Assembly: GCA_035636095.1 (NCBI GenBank)
Contig: DASPZU010000118.1
Coordinates: 1-64,000 of the forward strand
Source of the DNA: Gp7-AA10 sp035636095
GTDB taxonomy: Bacteria > Acidobacteriota > Thermoanaerobaculia > Gp7-AA8
DNA length: 64,000 nucleotides
Reading direction: 5' to 3'
The stretch's first letter is position 1. The number at the start of each line of letters is the position of its first letter. This document shows, one piece after another, positions 49,338 to 58,603 of this stretch. A program made the position numbers and the translations under genes. The notes beneath the pieces are model-generated. The model worked only from the letters and a program-made list of their open reading frames with translations, was not told the origin of the DNA and ran no database searches.

Positions 49338-50225
49338 TCGATGAAAGCCTTCGTTCGCACCAAGAACGCTTCGATGCGATCGCTCCTTCAGACGGTCGAG
49401 AAAGTGCTCGACCACGACGTCAACGTCCTTCTCCTCGGTGAGTCGGGCGTCGGCAAAGACTATTTTGCGGAATCGATCCATGCCGCCGGGTCGCGGCGTG
49501 AAAGGCCGCTGGTGCGCATCGATTGCGCTGCCATTCCCGCGGATCTCTTCGAGGCCGAGCTTTTCGGGTTCGAGAGAGGAACGTTCACCGACGCCGTGGC
49601 GCGCAAGATCGGAAAGCTCGAGATGGCGCAGGGCGGCACGATCTACTTCGACGACATCACTGCGCTGGCACCCAATCTCCAGGCGAAGCTGCTGCGCGCG
49701 ATTCAGGAAAAGCGTTTCACGCGTCTCGGTGGACACCAGCCCATCGCGTTCGATTCGCGGATCATTTCGTCATCGAGCACCGCACCTGAATCCTTGCGGA
49801 ACGATTTGCTCTATCGCATCAACGTCGTGACGCTGACCATCCCGCCGCTCCGCGACCGGCCCGAGGACATCCCGCAGCTCGCGAAGAACTTCGTCGGGCG
49901 CCGAAAACGCGCGATCGGCGCCGAGGCCCTGCAGATGCTGATCGAGTATCCGTGGCCCGGCAACGTGCGGGAGCTTCGCAACGTCATCGATCGGGCCGTG
50001 CTGATCGAGGAGACCGATGTCCTGACGCCGAAATCGCTGCCCGAATTCGCGGCCGATCCGGTCGAAAGCGCGATGCACGCACAATGGACGCTGGAGGAGC
50101 TCGAATCCCGCTACATCCGGCAGGTGCTCCGCAAAACGCGCTCGAATTACTCGCGCGCCGCCGAAATCCTCGGCATCAATCGCAAGACGCTGCTGGAGAA
50201 GCGGCGCAAGTACGGGATCGAGTAG
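49332..50225 (+). CDS. Degenerate sigma-54 activator-like AAA+ protein without receiver domain
   Basis: A 297-aa protein with a central AAA+ domain and a C-terminal Fis-type helix-turn-helix (YSRAAEILGINRKTLLEKRRK). Walker A is GESGVGKD. The sigma-54 contact loop, normally GAFTGA, reads GTFTDA, and Walker B reads IYFDDI instead of the usual DE. The sensor region is shortened (RIISSSSTAPESLR). It has no N-terminal sensor domain. It may have lost sigma-54 activation and act as a DNA-binding regulator or ATPase. ATG 49332 lies in the upstream repeat; ATG 49341 is an alternative. It interrupts the usual rsfS-rlmH order. Confidence 0.82.
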   Translation: MTSMKAFVRTKNASMRSLLQTVEKVLDHDVNVLLLGESGVGKDYFAESIHAAGSRRERPLVRIDCAAIPADLFEAELFGFERGTFTDAVARKIGKLEMAQGGTIYFDDITALAPNLQAKLLRAIQEKRFTRLGGHQPIAFDSRIISSSSTAPESLRNDLLYRINVVTLTIPPLRDRPEDIPQLAKNFVGRRKRAIGAEALQMLIEYPWPGNVRELRNVIDRAVLIEETDVLTPKSLPEFAADPVESAMHAQWTLEELESRYIRQVLRKTRSNYSRAAEILGINRKTLLEKRRKYGIE

Positions 50226-50227
50226 CG

Positions 50228-51874
50228 TCACTTGCGCACGGCGCGGCGCCGGGCGATACCGGTGACAACAAACAACTGTCCGGCTTTCTCAGCGTAAATG
50301 CGACCGTTGTCGTCGATGGCAACGGGCGTGTACGCTTGGCCGAGGGCTTCTGTGAGGACGATGGCCTCGCGGATTTTTCCCTCGGCGGTGATGGCGTAGA
50401 GGAAGCCGTCTTCGGCGTTGATGTACGTGACACCGTTTCGATCGATGGCCGGACCGTTGACACACCACTCCTGATCGTTCGGATTGCGCACCTGCCACTC
50501 GACTGCTAAAGATTGATCGAGTCGCGTGACGAAGAATCCGGCCGGATCGTTCGCTCGACGCGCATTCGAACATTGACTGGCATCGTCGCAGTACGATCGG
50601 ACGTTGTAGTGGTTCTCCTTCGTCACGATCGAGTATCCCTTGACGCGCGGAAAGATGGCGGGCGTGATGTCCCATCCAAACGGATAGGAGCCGAGGTAAT
50701 CGCCGGATGCGCTGAAGTGCATGAGGTGACCGCGCGCGTAGTTGTAGCGGGTGTACGCGCCGTAAAAAACGCTCCCGTCCGGCGCGATGAGCGGCGAAGA
50801 GCTGGAGTCATCGATTGCTCTGCCGCTACCCATCAGGTTGTCGGAGGGATCCACGCCTGTCATGGCTCCGTCACGGCAGCCGCCGGGAGTTCCGTTAGGC
50901 GGCAGCAGCACGTTGCAGCCGTCATTCAGTCGGTATCGAAGCGAAACGCTCCATTTCGGGGCCAGGTTCGAATCGAGCGCCACCAGGTATGCGTAGCGGC
51001 TGTTGAAATGCGCGCGGCTGATTGTGTAGATCGTTCCATCCGCTGCGATGGCCGGGGCGACATTGAGGGCCGGCCGCTGCGATCCGCACGGAAAGGTCGG
51101 CGGAAGTGCGTCCGGCCTTGGGGGCCAGGGAAGCTCGCCGTTTGAAAATACACCGAAGCAAAGCGTTGATCCGGATGGCGCATTGGGAACAAGAGCGGCG
51201 TAACCGGCGACACGCACCGCCAAGTTCGGCTTGATGCGCGCGATCCACGCGTCGCGGATGTCGGCGGTCCACGGCTCTTCATGGTCGAGCGCGATCACAT
51301 TGTAGTAAACGTTGCCGGCTGCATCAGCGACCAGGGGCCCGCTGACGAATGTGTCTTCTTGATCGGGAAGTTGGCCGCCACCCAGCCGGTCGATGATGCG
51401 TCCGGTGTTGCGATCGACTCGCAGCACCGTTCCGTTGAAGCCGGGCATGAACAGAAATCCGTTGGCCAGGACCGGCTGAAAAACAGGCTCGAAGGTCGGA
51501 CCAACTCCTCCGCCGGTGAACGGAACCGGGCTCCAATCGCTGAAGACGATCCAACGCGGCGATAGCGTCGACCCTTGCCATCGGAAGGCCTGTACACCCC
51601 ACGCTTGCGTTCTCCAATTGCCGACGGTGTAGTTGCCGCCCTTGATCTCGACGAAGACGTCATCGCCGTCGATCAGCGGAGTCGCGTAGTGGACGAAGAG
51701 GTCGTCGCCGGAATTCGCTCGCTCAATGTCGGCAAATGGATCGATCGTAATCTTCGCCACACGCACCTGCAGCGGCTGCCCGGCGACCTCGGCAGTTCCG
51801 GTATGACCCGGATCGCGCCCAAATTGGGGCCAGGCGGCGGCGAAGAGGACCGTAAGCGCGGTTGCGAAATGCAT
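50228..51874 (-). CDS. Exported beta-propeller (PQQ-like repeat) protein
   Basis: A 548-aa protein with a short signal peptide (MHFATALTVLFAAAWPQ) followed directly by WPQFGRDPGHTG, the opening motif of PQQ/quinoprotein-like propellers. Repeats of the form PLIDGDDVFVEIKGG, PAIAADGTIYTISRAH, PLIAPDGSVFYGAYT and PAIDRNGVTYINAEDGFLYAI indicate a multi-blade propeller. Catalytic PQQ-binding residues are not evident, so it is more likely a binding or scaffold protein. The 3' end is 2 bp from the convergent sigma-54-like gene. Confidence 0.82.
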   Translation of the reverse strand: MHFATALTVLFAAAWPQFGRDPGHTGTAEVAGQPLQVRVAKITIDPFADIERANSGDDLFVHYATPLIDGDDVFVEIKGGNYTVGNWRTQAWGVQAFRWQGSTLSPRWIVFSDWSPVPFTGGGVGPTFEPVFQPVLANGFLFMPGFNGTVLRVDRNTGRIIDRLGGGQLPDQEDTFVSGPLVADAAGNVYYNVIALDHEEPWTADIRDAWIARIKPNLAVRVAGYAALVPNAPSGSTLCFGVFSNGELPWPPRPDALPPTFPCGSQRPALNVAPAIAADGTIYTISRAHFNSRYAYLVALDSNLAPKWSVSLRYRLNDGCNVLLPPNGTPGGCRDGAMTGVDPSDNLMGSGRAIDDSSSSPLIAPDGSVFYGAYTRYNYARGHLMHFSASGDYLGSYPFGWDITPAIFPRVKGYSIVTKENHYNVRSYCDDASQCSNARRANDPAGFFVTRLDQSLAVEWQVRNPNDQEWCVNGPAIDRNGVTYINAEDGFLYAITAEGKIREAIVLTEALGQAYTPVAIDDNGRIYAEKAGQLFVVTGIARRRAVRK

Positions 51875-51913
51875 CGCTGAATGCTACTGAAGTGCCTACC
51901 CTAGGCACGCAGA

Positions 51914-52384
51914 ATGAAATTCAGACTGGTCTGGCCCCGTTCTAATGCCGACCCTGAGCTCGGGGCCATAATCGACCGTTATCTCAATCGTATCAAGCAC
52001 TTCTTCCCAATTGAGGTTACGGAATTGGCACCACAGAGAAGTAGACAAGGCTCAAAGGATGGGTCTATCATGCGCGCCCAATCCGCGCGCCTGCTGGAGG
52101 CCATCCCGAAGGCTGGGTATACGGTCGTCCTGGATGAGAGAGGACGGCTGATGGATTCTTTGAAGTTTGCAGAATTGCTCGAGCGACTGACGGCCGAACA
52201 GCCTCATGGGGTCACGTTCGTCGTGGGGGGCGATGTGGGGTTCAACGACGCCGTTCGAGGGCGCGCCGACCTGCTGCTCAGCCTCTCCGCAATGACGCTT
52301 CCCCATCAGTTAGCCCGAGTAGTGCTTCTGGAACAGATTTACCGCGCGTGCACGTTGATGCGGAACATTCCGTATCACAAGTAA
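51914..52384 (+). CDS. rlmH: 23S rRNA (pseudouridine-1915-N3) methyltransferase RlmH
   Basis: A 156-aa SPOUT methyltransferase acting on helix 69 of 23S rRNA in the assembled ribosome. The C-terminal knot is clear: LSLSAMTLPHQLARVVLLEQIYRA and PYHK at the extreme end. The glycine loop reads VVGGDVGF where most homologues have GGxxG. Codons in residues about 36-52 (aga, agt, aga, caa, tca, tct) are less GC-biased than neighbours. Confidence 0.95.
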   Translation: MKFRLVWPRSNADPELGAIIDRYLNRIKHFFPIEVTELAPQRSRQGSKDGSIMRAQSARLLEAIPKAGYTVVLDERGRLMDSLKFAELLERLTAEQPHGVTFVVGGDVGFNDAVRGRADLLLSLSAMTLPHQLARVVLLEQIYRACTLMRNIPYHK

Positions 52385-52398
52385 GGAGACCGGCTCGA

Positions 52399-52770
52399 AT
52401 GGCACGAACCAAGACCAAATCGAATCCCTATCAGATTTACATCAACGCTCTTCGCAAAAAGCAGCATGAGCTGCTCGATTCGTACGAGCGAGATAAAGCA
52501 GCCGGCAATGCCCTGCCCGATGATGGCATCCAGGATCTGGCCGACAAGGCGGCCAGCGCCTATTCGAAAGAGCTCAATTTCTCGCTGTCGGACGGCGAGC
52601 GCAATCTTCTGATGCTGATCGATGAAGCCTTCAATCGAATCAAGGAAGACGGCTTCGGGACATGCACCAATTGTGGAAACACGATCGGCGAGAAGCGGCT
52701 GCAGGCAGTTCCGTGGACGCCGTTCTGTATCGATTGTCAGGAGCTGCAGGAAAAGGGATTGCTGGGCTGA
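52399..52770 (+). CDS. DksA/TraR-type C4 zinc-finger protein
   Basis: A 123-aa protein with an N-terminal helical coiled-coil region and a C-terminal DksA/TraR zinc finger, CTNCGNTIGEKRLQAVPWTPFCIDC (CxxC-x18-CxxC spacing). DksA-type proteins bind the RNA polymerase secondary channel and work with ppGpp. The coiled-coil tip acidic pair of true DksA is not obvious, so a TraR/YbiI-like role is possible. AAGGAG at 52383-52388 supports ATG 52399. It follows rlmH by 14 bp and has its own terminator. Confidence 0.9.
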   Translation: MARTKTKSNPYQIYINALRKKQHELLDSYERDKAAGNALPDDGIQDLADKAASAYSKELNFSLSDGERNLLMLIDEAFNRIKEDGFGTCTNCGNTIGEKRLQAVPWTPFCIDCQELQEKGLLG

Positions 52771-52798
52771 TCCGAACCGCGCGTTTTGTGATTTGAAT

Positions 52799-52825
52799 GG
52801 GAGCGCGCGAGCGCTCCCTTTTTTT
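52799..52825 (+). terminator. Rho-independent terminator after the DksA-type gene
   Basis: GGGAGCGC (52799-52806), loop GCGA, GCGCTCCC (52811-52818), then TTTTTTT. Confidence 0.93.
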
Positions 52826-52844
52826 GAAATTAAGAATTTCAGTC

Positions 52845-54218
52845 ATGCCGAAGCCTTTAACCACCGTTCTCGCGCAGATCGCGGAGAAGAACCCACCGCG
52901 CGCGATTCTCGTCGGCGGCACCAGCGACTATCTTTCCCAGCGTGCCTTTCACGATCTTCGCGAGGCGATCGTGGCTGCCGATCCGAACATCGCGATCGAA
53001 TCGTTCGAGCCGGGGAGTGAGCTCGCCACGATCATCGACTCGTATCGGACGTTGTCGCTCTTCACTTCGGCGCGCCTTCTGATCGTTCCCGAAGTCAACG
53101 CCTTCGTTTCCGCAAAAGAGTTGTTGTCGCTCTATCAGAAAGCTTCGGCCGACTGGAAGAGCGCGAAGACCGACCGCAAGCGCGCTTCATCTGCTGCCAA
53201 GCTGCTTCACGTTCTTGGCCTCGTCGGCGCGGACCTCGACATGACCGACCGCGAGATCGCCGACGCTCTCGGGATGCCGCTCGATGCGCTTCTTGCCGAC
53301 ATGCTGGCGTTCTGCCGCGCGACAGGAAAAAAAGCGGGGCGCGGCGAAGATGACGCGGCGCTGCTGACTGAGGCCATCGCGCGCGGCGGGGCGGCCGGGA
53401 CGATCCTGCTGATGCGAACCGGCGAGATCCCTGACGATTCCGCGACCGTCGATCTGATCGATCGCTCGGGCGCCGTGGTGGCGCTCGACATTACTCGCGA
53501 CAACTTCAGCTCGGCGCTGCAGACCGCCATCGAGGAGATTTCAGAAGAGGCGGCGGTTCGCTTCGACGCCAAAGCCATCGCGACGCTTCGCCGGCGCCTG
53601 GGCATCGATCGCATTCTGAGCGATAAGTTCTCGCGCGACGTCCCCGATTTGCGCTTCGCGGTTTCGGAAGCGGAGCGGCTCGCCACGCTCGCCGGCGAAG
53701 GCGGAGGCGTGACTTCTGACATCGTCGAGCGCGAAGTCTCGCTTGTCGAAGGCGGCGCGCGATACGAGCTGGCGTCTCTTTTTTCGGAAGGAAAGATGAT
53801 CGAGGCCGTCGGGAAGCTGCGCGATCTCGTCGCTCAGGGGCGACGCGAAGATTCCAAGGCCCCCGCCGACATTCTCTACGGCCGCTATCTTTTTCCGATC
53901 GCAGATGAGATCCGCCAGACCATTGGGATCATTTCCTTCGCGCGCGCCAACAAGATCGACCTGCAGAAATCGATGCCGTACAACCGATTCAAAGACACGC
54001 TCGCCGATCGGCTGGGCGAATATCTGAGAGATCACGGCATCGTGCGGCAGAAGCCGCATCCCTTTCCGCTGCACAAGAAGTGGGAAGCGGCGCGGGAGCA
54101 GAGCGAAGAGGATCTTTTCCGCGCGCTCGGGGCCATCGCCGATCTGGAGGTCAAGCGCAAGTCCGGCGGCATTCCGGTCGATGTCGGGATGGAGATGTTT
54201 CTATTGTCGCGGCGATAG
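52845..54218 (+). CDS. Probable DNA polymerase III delta subunit (HolA-like)
   Basis: A 457-aa protein. The N-terminal AAA-like part (RAILVGGTSDYLSQRAFHDLR, then SLFTSARLLIVPEVNAF) and C-terminal helical domain (GRYLFPIADEIRQTIGIISFARA, DLFRALGAIADLEVKRKSG) fit the clamp-loader delta subunit, which opens the beta clamp. It is about 110 residues longer than usual because of an insertion around residues 90-200 with a helix-turn-helix-like segment (MTDREIADALGMPLDALLADM). ATG 52845 begins the domain; the earlier frame runs through the terminator. Confidence 0.65.
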   Translation: MPKPLTTVLAQIAEKNPPRAILVGGTSDYLSQRAFHDLREAIVAADPNIAIESFEPGSELATIIDSYRTLSLFTSARLLIVPEVNAFVSAKELLSLYQKASADWKSAKTDRKRASSAAKLLHVLGLVGADLDMTDREIADALGMPLDALLADMLAFCRATGKKAGRGEDDAALLTEAIARGGAAGTILLMRTGEIPDDSATVDLIDRSGAVVALDITRDNFSSALQTAIEEISEEAAVRFDAKAIATLRRRLGIDRILSDKFSRDVPDLRFAVSEAERLATLAGEGGGVTSDIVEREVSLVEGGARYELASLFSEGKMIEAVGKLRDLVAQGRREDSKAPADILYGRYLFPIADEIRQTIGIISFARANKIDLQKSMPYNRFKDTLADRLGEYLRDHGIVRQKPHPFPLHKKWEAAREQSEEDLFRALGAIADLEVKRKSGGIPVDVGMEMFLLSRR

Positions 54219-54261
54219 GTGCGTGCCGGGGCTTCAGCCGTTTAGAGGCTTGGGCATGACT

Positions 54262-54349
54262 GAAATTTCAAATTTCGAATTTCAAATGAAAAATTCTGAA
54301 TGCGGCCAATTTTCAATTCTTCATTTGAAATTTGAAATTCTTAATTTCA
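54262..54349. repeat. AT-rich intergenic inverted repeat, family 2
   Basis: AATTTCAAATGAA (54278-54290) pairs perfectly with TTCATTTGAAATT (54320-54332), with further pairing outside, ending in AAATTCTTAATTTC. It is the same sequence family as 2796-2879. A small GATCCC/GGGAT hairpin (54379-54400) related to family 1 follows. Confidence 0.88.
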
Positions 54350-54411
54350 AAAAAAAGGAGCGCTCACACAGCACCGTAGATCCCTCGCTTCGCTCGGGAT
54401 AAACTCCAAAA

Positions 54412-55617
54412 ATGTCGGTCCTGGCGGTCGAACGTTCTGCCTGGCGCGCGCTGTTCGCGGCGCAAATCGGCTGGATGCTCGACGCCATGGATTTTCAGCT
54501 GTTCACCTTCGCGATCGTCCCGATTCAAAACGAATTCGGCCTCGCCAGCTCCACCATGGGCGGGCTGACGTCGGTCGCGCTGATCGCCGGGGCCGTCGGC
54601 GGGATCGCGTTCGGCAGGCTCGCCGATACCATCGGCCGCGTTCGCGCGATGACGATCAGCATCCTGCTGTTCTCGTTTGCCACCGCCGGGATTGCCACGG
54701 CACAAACTCTTGGGCAGTTGATTTTCTGGCGCGCGCTGGTGGGACTCGGCATGGGCGGCGAGTGGTCGTGCGGATCGGTGCTGGTCGCGGAGACGTGGCC
54801 GGCGCAACATCGCGCCAAGGCCATGGGAATCATGCAATCGGGCTGGGCGATCGGCGCCTTGATCGCCGCCGCCCTCTCGGCGCTGATCCTCGGCAACTAC
54901 AGCTGGCGGATTCTGTTTCTGGTCGGCGCACTTCCTGCCATTGCGGCTTTTTTCATCCGACGCACCGTCGAGGAGCCGCCGTTGTGGCGCGAGCGCAAAC
55001 GCGAGCCCTCGCGATGGGGCGAAATGTTCACGCCGCCGTATATCAGGCGCACCGTCATCGCAACCCTTCTCTCCAGCAGCGTGCTCATCGCGTACTGGGG
55101 CGTGATGACCTGGCTGCCGGCTTTCCTGGCATCGCCGGTCGAGAAAGGGGGCGCCGGCCTCACGGTCACAAAATCGGCGGCCTGGCTCATCCTCCTCCAG
55201 GTTGGCGCGTTCGCCGGCTATATCAGCTTCGGGTGGTTCGCCGATCGATTCGGCCGGCGCCTGGCGTTCACGGGGTTCATGATTGCCGCGACAGCGGTCG
55301 TGCCGATCTTCGCCTTCGGCGCGCGCTCGCCGATCACGCTGCTGACCATCGGGCCGCTGGTCGGCTATTTCGCCCACGGTTACTTTTCGCTGTTCGGCGC
55401 GATGCTAGCGGAATTGTTTCCGACGCGTTTCCGCGCCAGCGCTCAGGGTTTCTGTTACAACGGCGGGCGGCTTGCGTCTGCTGCTGCCCCGTTTGCGATC
55501 GGCGCCGCCGGACACCGGTTCGGGTTCGGATTGGCGATTGCGGTCGATGCGCTTTTCTTCGCCGTCGGCGCCGTCCTGGTCTGGTACCTGCCTGAAACGA
55601 AAGGAGCCGAGCTGTGA
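54412..55617 (+). CDS. MFS transporter (aromatic/organic acid:H+ symporter-like)
   Basis: A 401-aa integral membrane protein with about 12 helices. The loop 2-3 motif GRLADTIGRVRAM and the repeat in the second half GWFADRFGRRLAF are MFS signatures; DAMDFQLFTFAIVP in helix 1 resembles the aromatic-acid:H+ symporter and sugar-porter branches. The substrate is unknown, but coupling to pxpA (GTGA overlap) and a peptidase gene suggests an organic acid or peptide-derived compound. Confidence 0.88.
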   Translation: MSVLAVERSAWRALFAAQIGWMLDAMDFQLFTFAIVPIQNEFGLASSTMGGLTSVALIAGAVGGIAFGRLADTIGRVRAMTISILLFSFATAGIATAQTLGQLIFWRALVGLGMGGEWSCGSVLVAETWPAQHRAKAMGIMQSGWAIGALIAAALSALILGNYSWRILFLVGALPAIAAFFIRRTVEEPPLWRERKREPSRWGEMFTPPYIRRTVIATLLSSSVLIAYWGVMTWLPAFLASPVEKGGAGLTVTKSAAWLILLQVGAFAGYISFGWFADRFGRRLAFTGFMIAATAVVPIFAFGARSPITLLTIGPLVGYFAHGYFSLFGAMLAELFPTRFRASAQGFCYNGGRLASAAAPFAIGAAGHRFGFGLAIAVDALFFAVGAVLVWYLPETKGAEL

Positions 55618-56327
55618 TTGATCTGAGTGCCGACGTTGCTGAGGGGGCTGAGGGGGAGGCGGAAATGTGGCCGATGATCTCGTCGGCAAACGTCGCATGC
55701 GGCGGTCATATCGGCGACGCACAATCGATGACCGACGCGGTTCGCCGCGCAAAACGCTACAACGTGGCGATCGGCGCGCATCCGTCGTATCCCGATCGCG
55801 CGAATTTCGGCCGCACAACGATGACGATGGCCCCGCCGGCGTTGCGCGCGACGTTGATCGAGCAAATCGCCGCGCTGCGCGAAATCGTGGACCGCGAGCG
55901 GGTGCCCATGCGTCACGTCAAACCGCACGGTGCGCTCTACAACGATGCCCACAAGGATGTCGTGCTGGCGGGCGTCATCGTCGAAGCGATTCGCGAAGTC
56001 GATCCCGACCTTTCCATCGTCTGCAGCGATCGATCGCAGATGGCCACCGCCGCCCGCGCCGCCCACACACCCGTCATTCGCGAGGCCTTTGCCGACCGGC
56101 GCTACAACGCCGACGGATCGCTGGTGTCACGAACGATCGCTGGATCGCTGCTCACCGTCGAAGAAGCTGCCGATCAGGCGGCCTTGCTCGCCGACGAGCA
56201 TGCGGTGATCGCGCGCGATGGAACGCGCGTTCCGATCGCCTTTGACACCATCTGCGTGCATGCCGACATGGCGCACGCCGTCGAGCGTCTTCGCGCCATC
56301 CGGCAGCGGTTGGGAGGAATGCGATGA
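55614..56327 (+). CDS. pxpA: LamB/YcsF family protein (5-oxoprolinase subunit A-like)
   Basis: A 237-aa protein with the family N-terminus IDLSADVAEG, then SSANVACGGHIGD, IGAHPSYPDRANFGR and VKPHGALYN, matching PxpA, which with PxpB and PxpC opens 5-oxoproline to glutamate using ATP. PxpB and PxpC are not encoded nearby. GTG 55614 overlaps the MFS stop; the gene's own stop overlaps the next start (ATGA). Confidence 0.92.
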   Translation: MIDLSADVAEGAEGEAEMWPMISSANVACGGHIGDAQSMTDAVRRAKRYNVAIGAHPSYPDRANFGRTTMTMAPPALRATLIEQIAALREIVDRERVPMRHVKPHGALYNDAHKDVVLAGVIVEAIREVDPDLSIVCSDRSQMATAARAAHTPVIREAFADRRYNADGSLVSRTIAGSLLTVEEAADQAALLADEHAVIARDGTRVPIAFDTICVHADMAHAVERLRAIRQRLGGMR

Positions 56328-58603
56328 AGCGGTGGTTCGGATTCGTGCTTCTGGCGGTGGCCGCGCAGGCTCAAAATTTCGATCTCACGATCGACAACAT
56401 CATGCGCGGCCCGAATCTCTACGGCTATCCTCCGCAGGATGTGCGCTGGACGCCCGACGGCTCGAAAATCTATTTCAGTTGGAAGCAATGGAGCGATCCG
56501 CTCGAGAAGGATCGCGATACCTGGGTCGTCAATCGCGACGGCAGCGGCCTACGGAAGCTTTCCGACGAAGAGAAAAAGGATGGGCCGCCGGCGAGCGGTG
56601 AATACACCCGAGACAAACGCAAGGTCGTCTACGTCGAGGATGGCGACATCTACTTGTGGGACGGAAAGCGTCACGCCATCACGCAGACAACCGACACCGA
56701 ATCCGCGCCGCATTTCACGTTCGATGAACAGCGCGTCACGTTCGTTCGCGACAACAATCTGTTCGCGGTTTCGCTGCGCGACGGCTCGATCGCACAGCTC
56801 ACCAATGTGGTCGGTCCCGACGACAAGAGCCCGAATGTCATGCTGTGGGATGACAAGAAGGGCACCGAGAGTCAGGAGTACCTCAAGGGCGAGGAGCGCA
56901 AGCTGCTGGCCATCGTCGACGAACGCGCACGTAAGCGCGAAGAGGATGAAGCGAAGAAAAAGAAAGAGCATCCCCTCAAGCCTTTCAAGCTCGAGAAACG
57001 GCAGACCGTCAACGACATGCAGTTGACGCCGGACGCCAGGTACGTCGTCGCGGTGATGCGCACGGAGTCAGAGAAGGCAAAGCGCGTGATCGTTCCGAGC
57101 TACGTCACCGAGAGCGCCTACACCGACACGGTTCCGTCTCGCGAAAAAGTCGGCGATGTGCTGCCCGCAGCGCGCATCGCGATCCTCAATGCCGCCAACG
57201 GCGAAGTGAAGTGGTTCGAGCATGGACTCAAGACCACGGAGGCCAAAGAGCGCGAAGTCGCGCTCCGCGCGCCGGTGTGGTCGGACGACGGCAAACACGC
57301 GTTTCTGTTGGTGCGATCGACCGACAACAAAGGCGCGTGGATCATGGCCTTCGATCCTGCCAATCCCAAAGGCCGCGCGATCGTCACCATGCGCGACGAC
57401 GCCTGGCTTCGAGGGTTCGACACGCCCGCCCCCGGCTGGCTTGCCGACAATCAGACCATCTACTACGCCTCGGAAGCGACCGGCTTCATGCATTTGTACG
57501 AAGTCGCGTTCGACGGCGGCGCCCCACGGCAGATGACGAGCGGAAATTGGGAAGTAGATTCTATTACATTAAATAGTGATAAGAAATACTTCTATCTAAC
57601 GGCGAGCGAGGAGAGTCCGTTCGAGCGTCATCTCTACCGCATGCCGAGTGGAGCGCCGCCGACCTCGGCGGCGCGCACGAAGCTGACCACGACTGCCGGC
57701 AATCACGAGGCCGTTCCCTCGCCCGACGGCACCGTCATCGCCGATGTCTACTCCTACACCAACAAGCCGCCGGAGCTTTTCATCGGGACGAAACGCGTCA
57801 CGACATCTCCTGCGCCTGAGTTCGCGAATTACGCCTGGCTCGACGTTCCGATCGTCCGCCTTCCCGCCCGCGATGGCGCGCAAGTTCCGGCACGGATCTA
57901 CAAGCCCGCGAATCCGTCCGGGAAGGCCGTTATCTTCGTTCATGGCGCGGGGTATCTGCAGAACGTGCATCGCTGGTGGTCGAGCTACTCGCGCGAATAC
58001 ATGTTCCATCATCTGCTGATGTCGCGGGGCTACACCGTCCTCGACGTCGACTATCGCGGCTCGCGCGGGTACGGACGCGACTGGCGGACGGCGATCTATC
58101 GTCACATGGGGGGAAAGGACCTCGACGACCAGGTCGATGCCGCGCGATGGCTGGCCAGGGAGCATGGCATCGATCCGAAACGCATAGGCATCTACGGCGG
58201 GAGCTACGGCGGCTTCATCACGCTGATGGCGATGTTCACGCAGCCCGATCTCTTCGCCGCCGGCGCCGCGCTGCGCCCGGTGACCGATTGGGCACACTAC
58301 AACAACGGCTACACCTCGAACATCCTCAATTTCCCGCAGGGTGATGTCGAGGCCTACCGGCAGTCATCGCCGATCTACTTCGCTGACGGCCTCAAAGGGC
58401 GGCTGCTGATCTGCCACGGCATGGTCGACACCAACGTGCATTTCCAGGACAGCGTGCGGCTGGTGCAGAAGCTGATCGAGCTGCGCAAGCCGAACTGGGA
58501 GCTGGCGGTGTTTCCGGTCGAGAATCACGGCTTCGTCGAGCCCACATCGTGGGCCGACGAGTACAAACGGATTTACAGGCTGTTCGAGGAGACGCTGCAT
58601 TGA
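56324..58603 (+). CDS. S9 family prolyl oligopeptidase/dipeptidyl peptidase IV-like enzyme
   Basis: A 759-aa exported serine peptidase (signal MKRWFGFVLLAVAAQA). An N-terminal beta-propeller (PPQDVRWTPDGSKIYFSWKQ, HFTFDEQRVTFVRDNN and similar) covers residues about 20-500; the alpha/beta-hydrolase domain has the nucleophile in GIYGGSYGGF (about residue 625), Asp in GMVDTNVHF (about 701) and His in ENHGF (about 733). It releases N-terminal dipeptides or cleaves oligopeptides. Coupling to pxpA suggests peptide and pyroglutamate salvage. Residues 411-425 are encoded by an AT-rich island. Confidence 0.92.
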   Translation: MKRWFGFVLLAVAAQAQNFDLTIDNIMRGPNLYGYPPQDVRWTPDGSKIYFSWKQWSDPLEKDRDTWVVNRDGSGLRKLSDEEKKDGPPASGEYTRDKRKVVYVEDGDIYLWDGKRHAITQTTDTESAPHFTFDEQRVTFVRDNNLFAVSLRDGSIAQLTNVVGPDDKSPNVMLWDDKKGTESQEYLKGEERKLLAIVDERARKREEDEAKKKKEHPLKPFKLEKRQTVNDMQLTPDARYVVAVMRTESEKAKRVIVPSYVTESAYTDTVPSREKVGDVLPAARIAILNAANGEVKWFEHGLKTTEAKEREVALRAPVWSDDGKHAFLLVRSTDNKGAWIMAFDPANPKGRAIVTMRDDAWLRGFDTPAPGWLADNQTIYYASEATGFMHLYEVAFDGGAPRQMTSGNWEVDSITLNSDKKYFYLTASEESPFERHLYRMPSGAPPTSAARTKLTTTAGNHEAVPSPDGTVIADVYSYTNKPPELFIGTKRVTTSPAPEFANYAWLDVPIVRLPARDGAQVPARIYKPANPSGKAVIFVHGAGYLQNVHRWWSSYSREYMFHHLLMSRGYTVLDVDYRGSRGYGRDWRTAIYRHMGGKDLDDQVDAARWLAREHGIDPKRIGIYGGSYGGFITLMAMFTQPDLFAAGAALRPVTDWAHYNNGYTSNILNFPQGDVEAYRQSSPIYFADGLKGRLLICHGMVDTNVHFQDSVRLVQKLIELRKPNWELAVFPVENHGFVEPTSWADEYKRIYRLFEETLH
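57554..57598 (+). other. In-frame AT-rich island in the S9 peptidase gene
   Basis: Fifteen codons encoding VDSITLNSDKKYFYL (gta, gat, tct, att, aca, tta, aat, agt and so on) contain 10 G/C of 45. The propeller motif continues on both sides in GC-rich codons. CTATT/AATAG forms a small inverted repeat. Confidence 0.85.
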
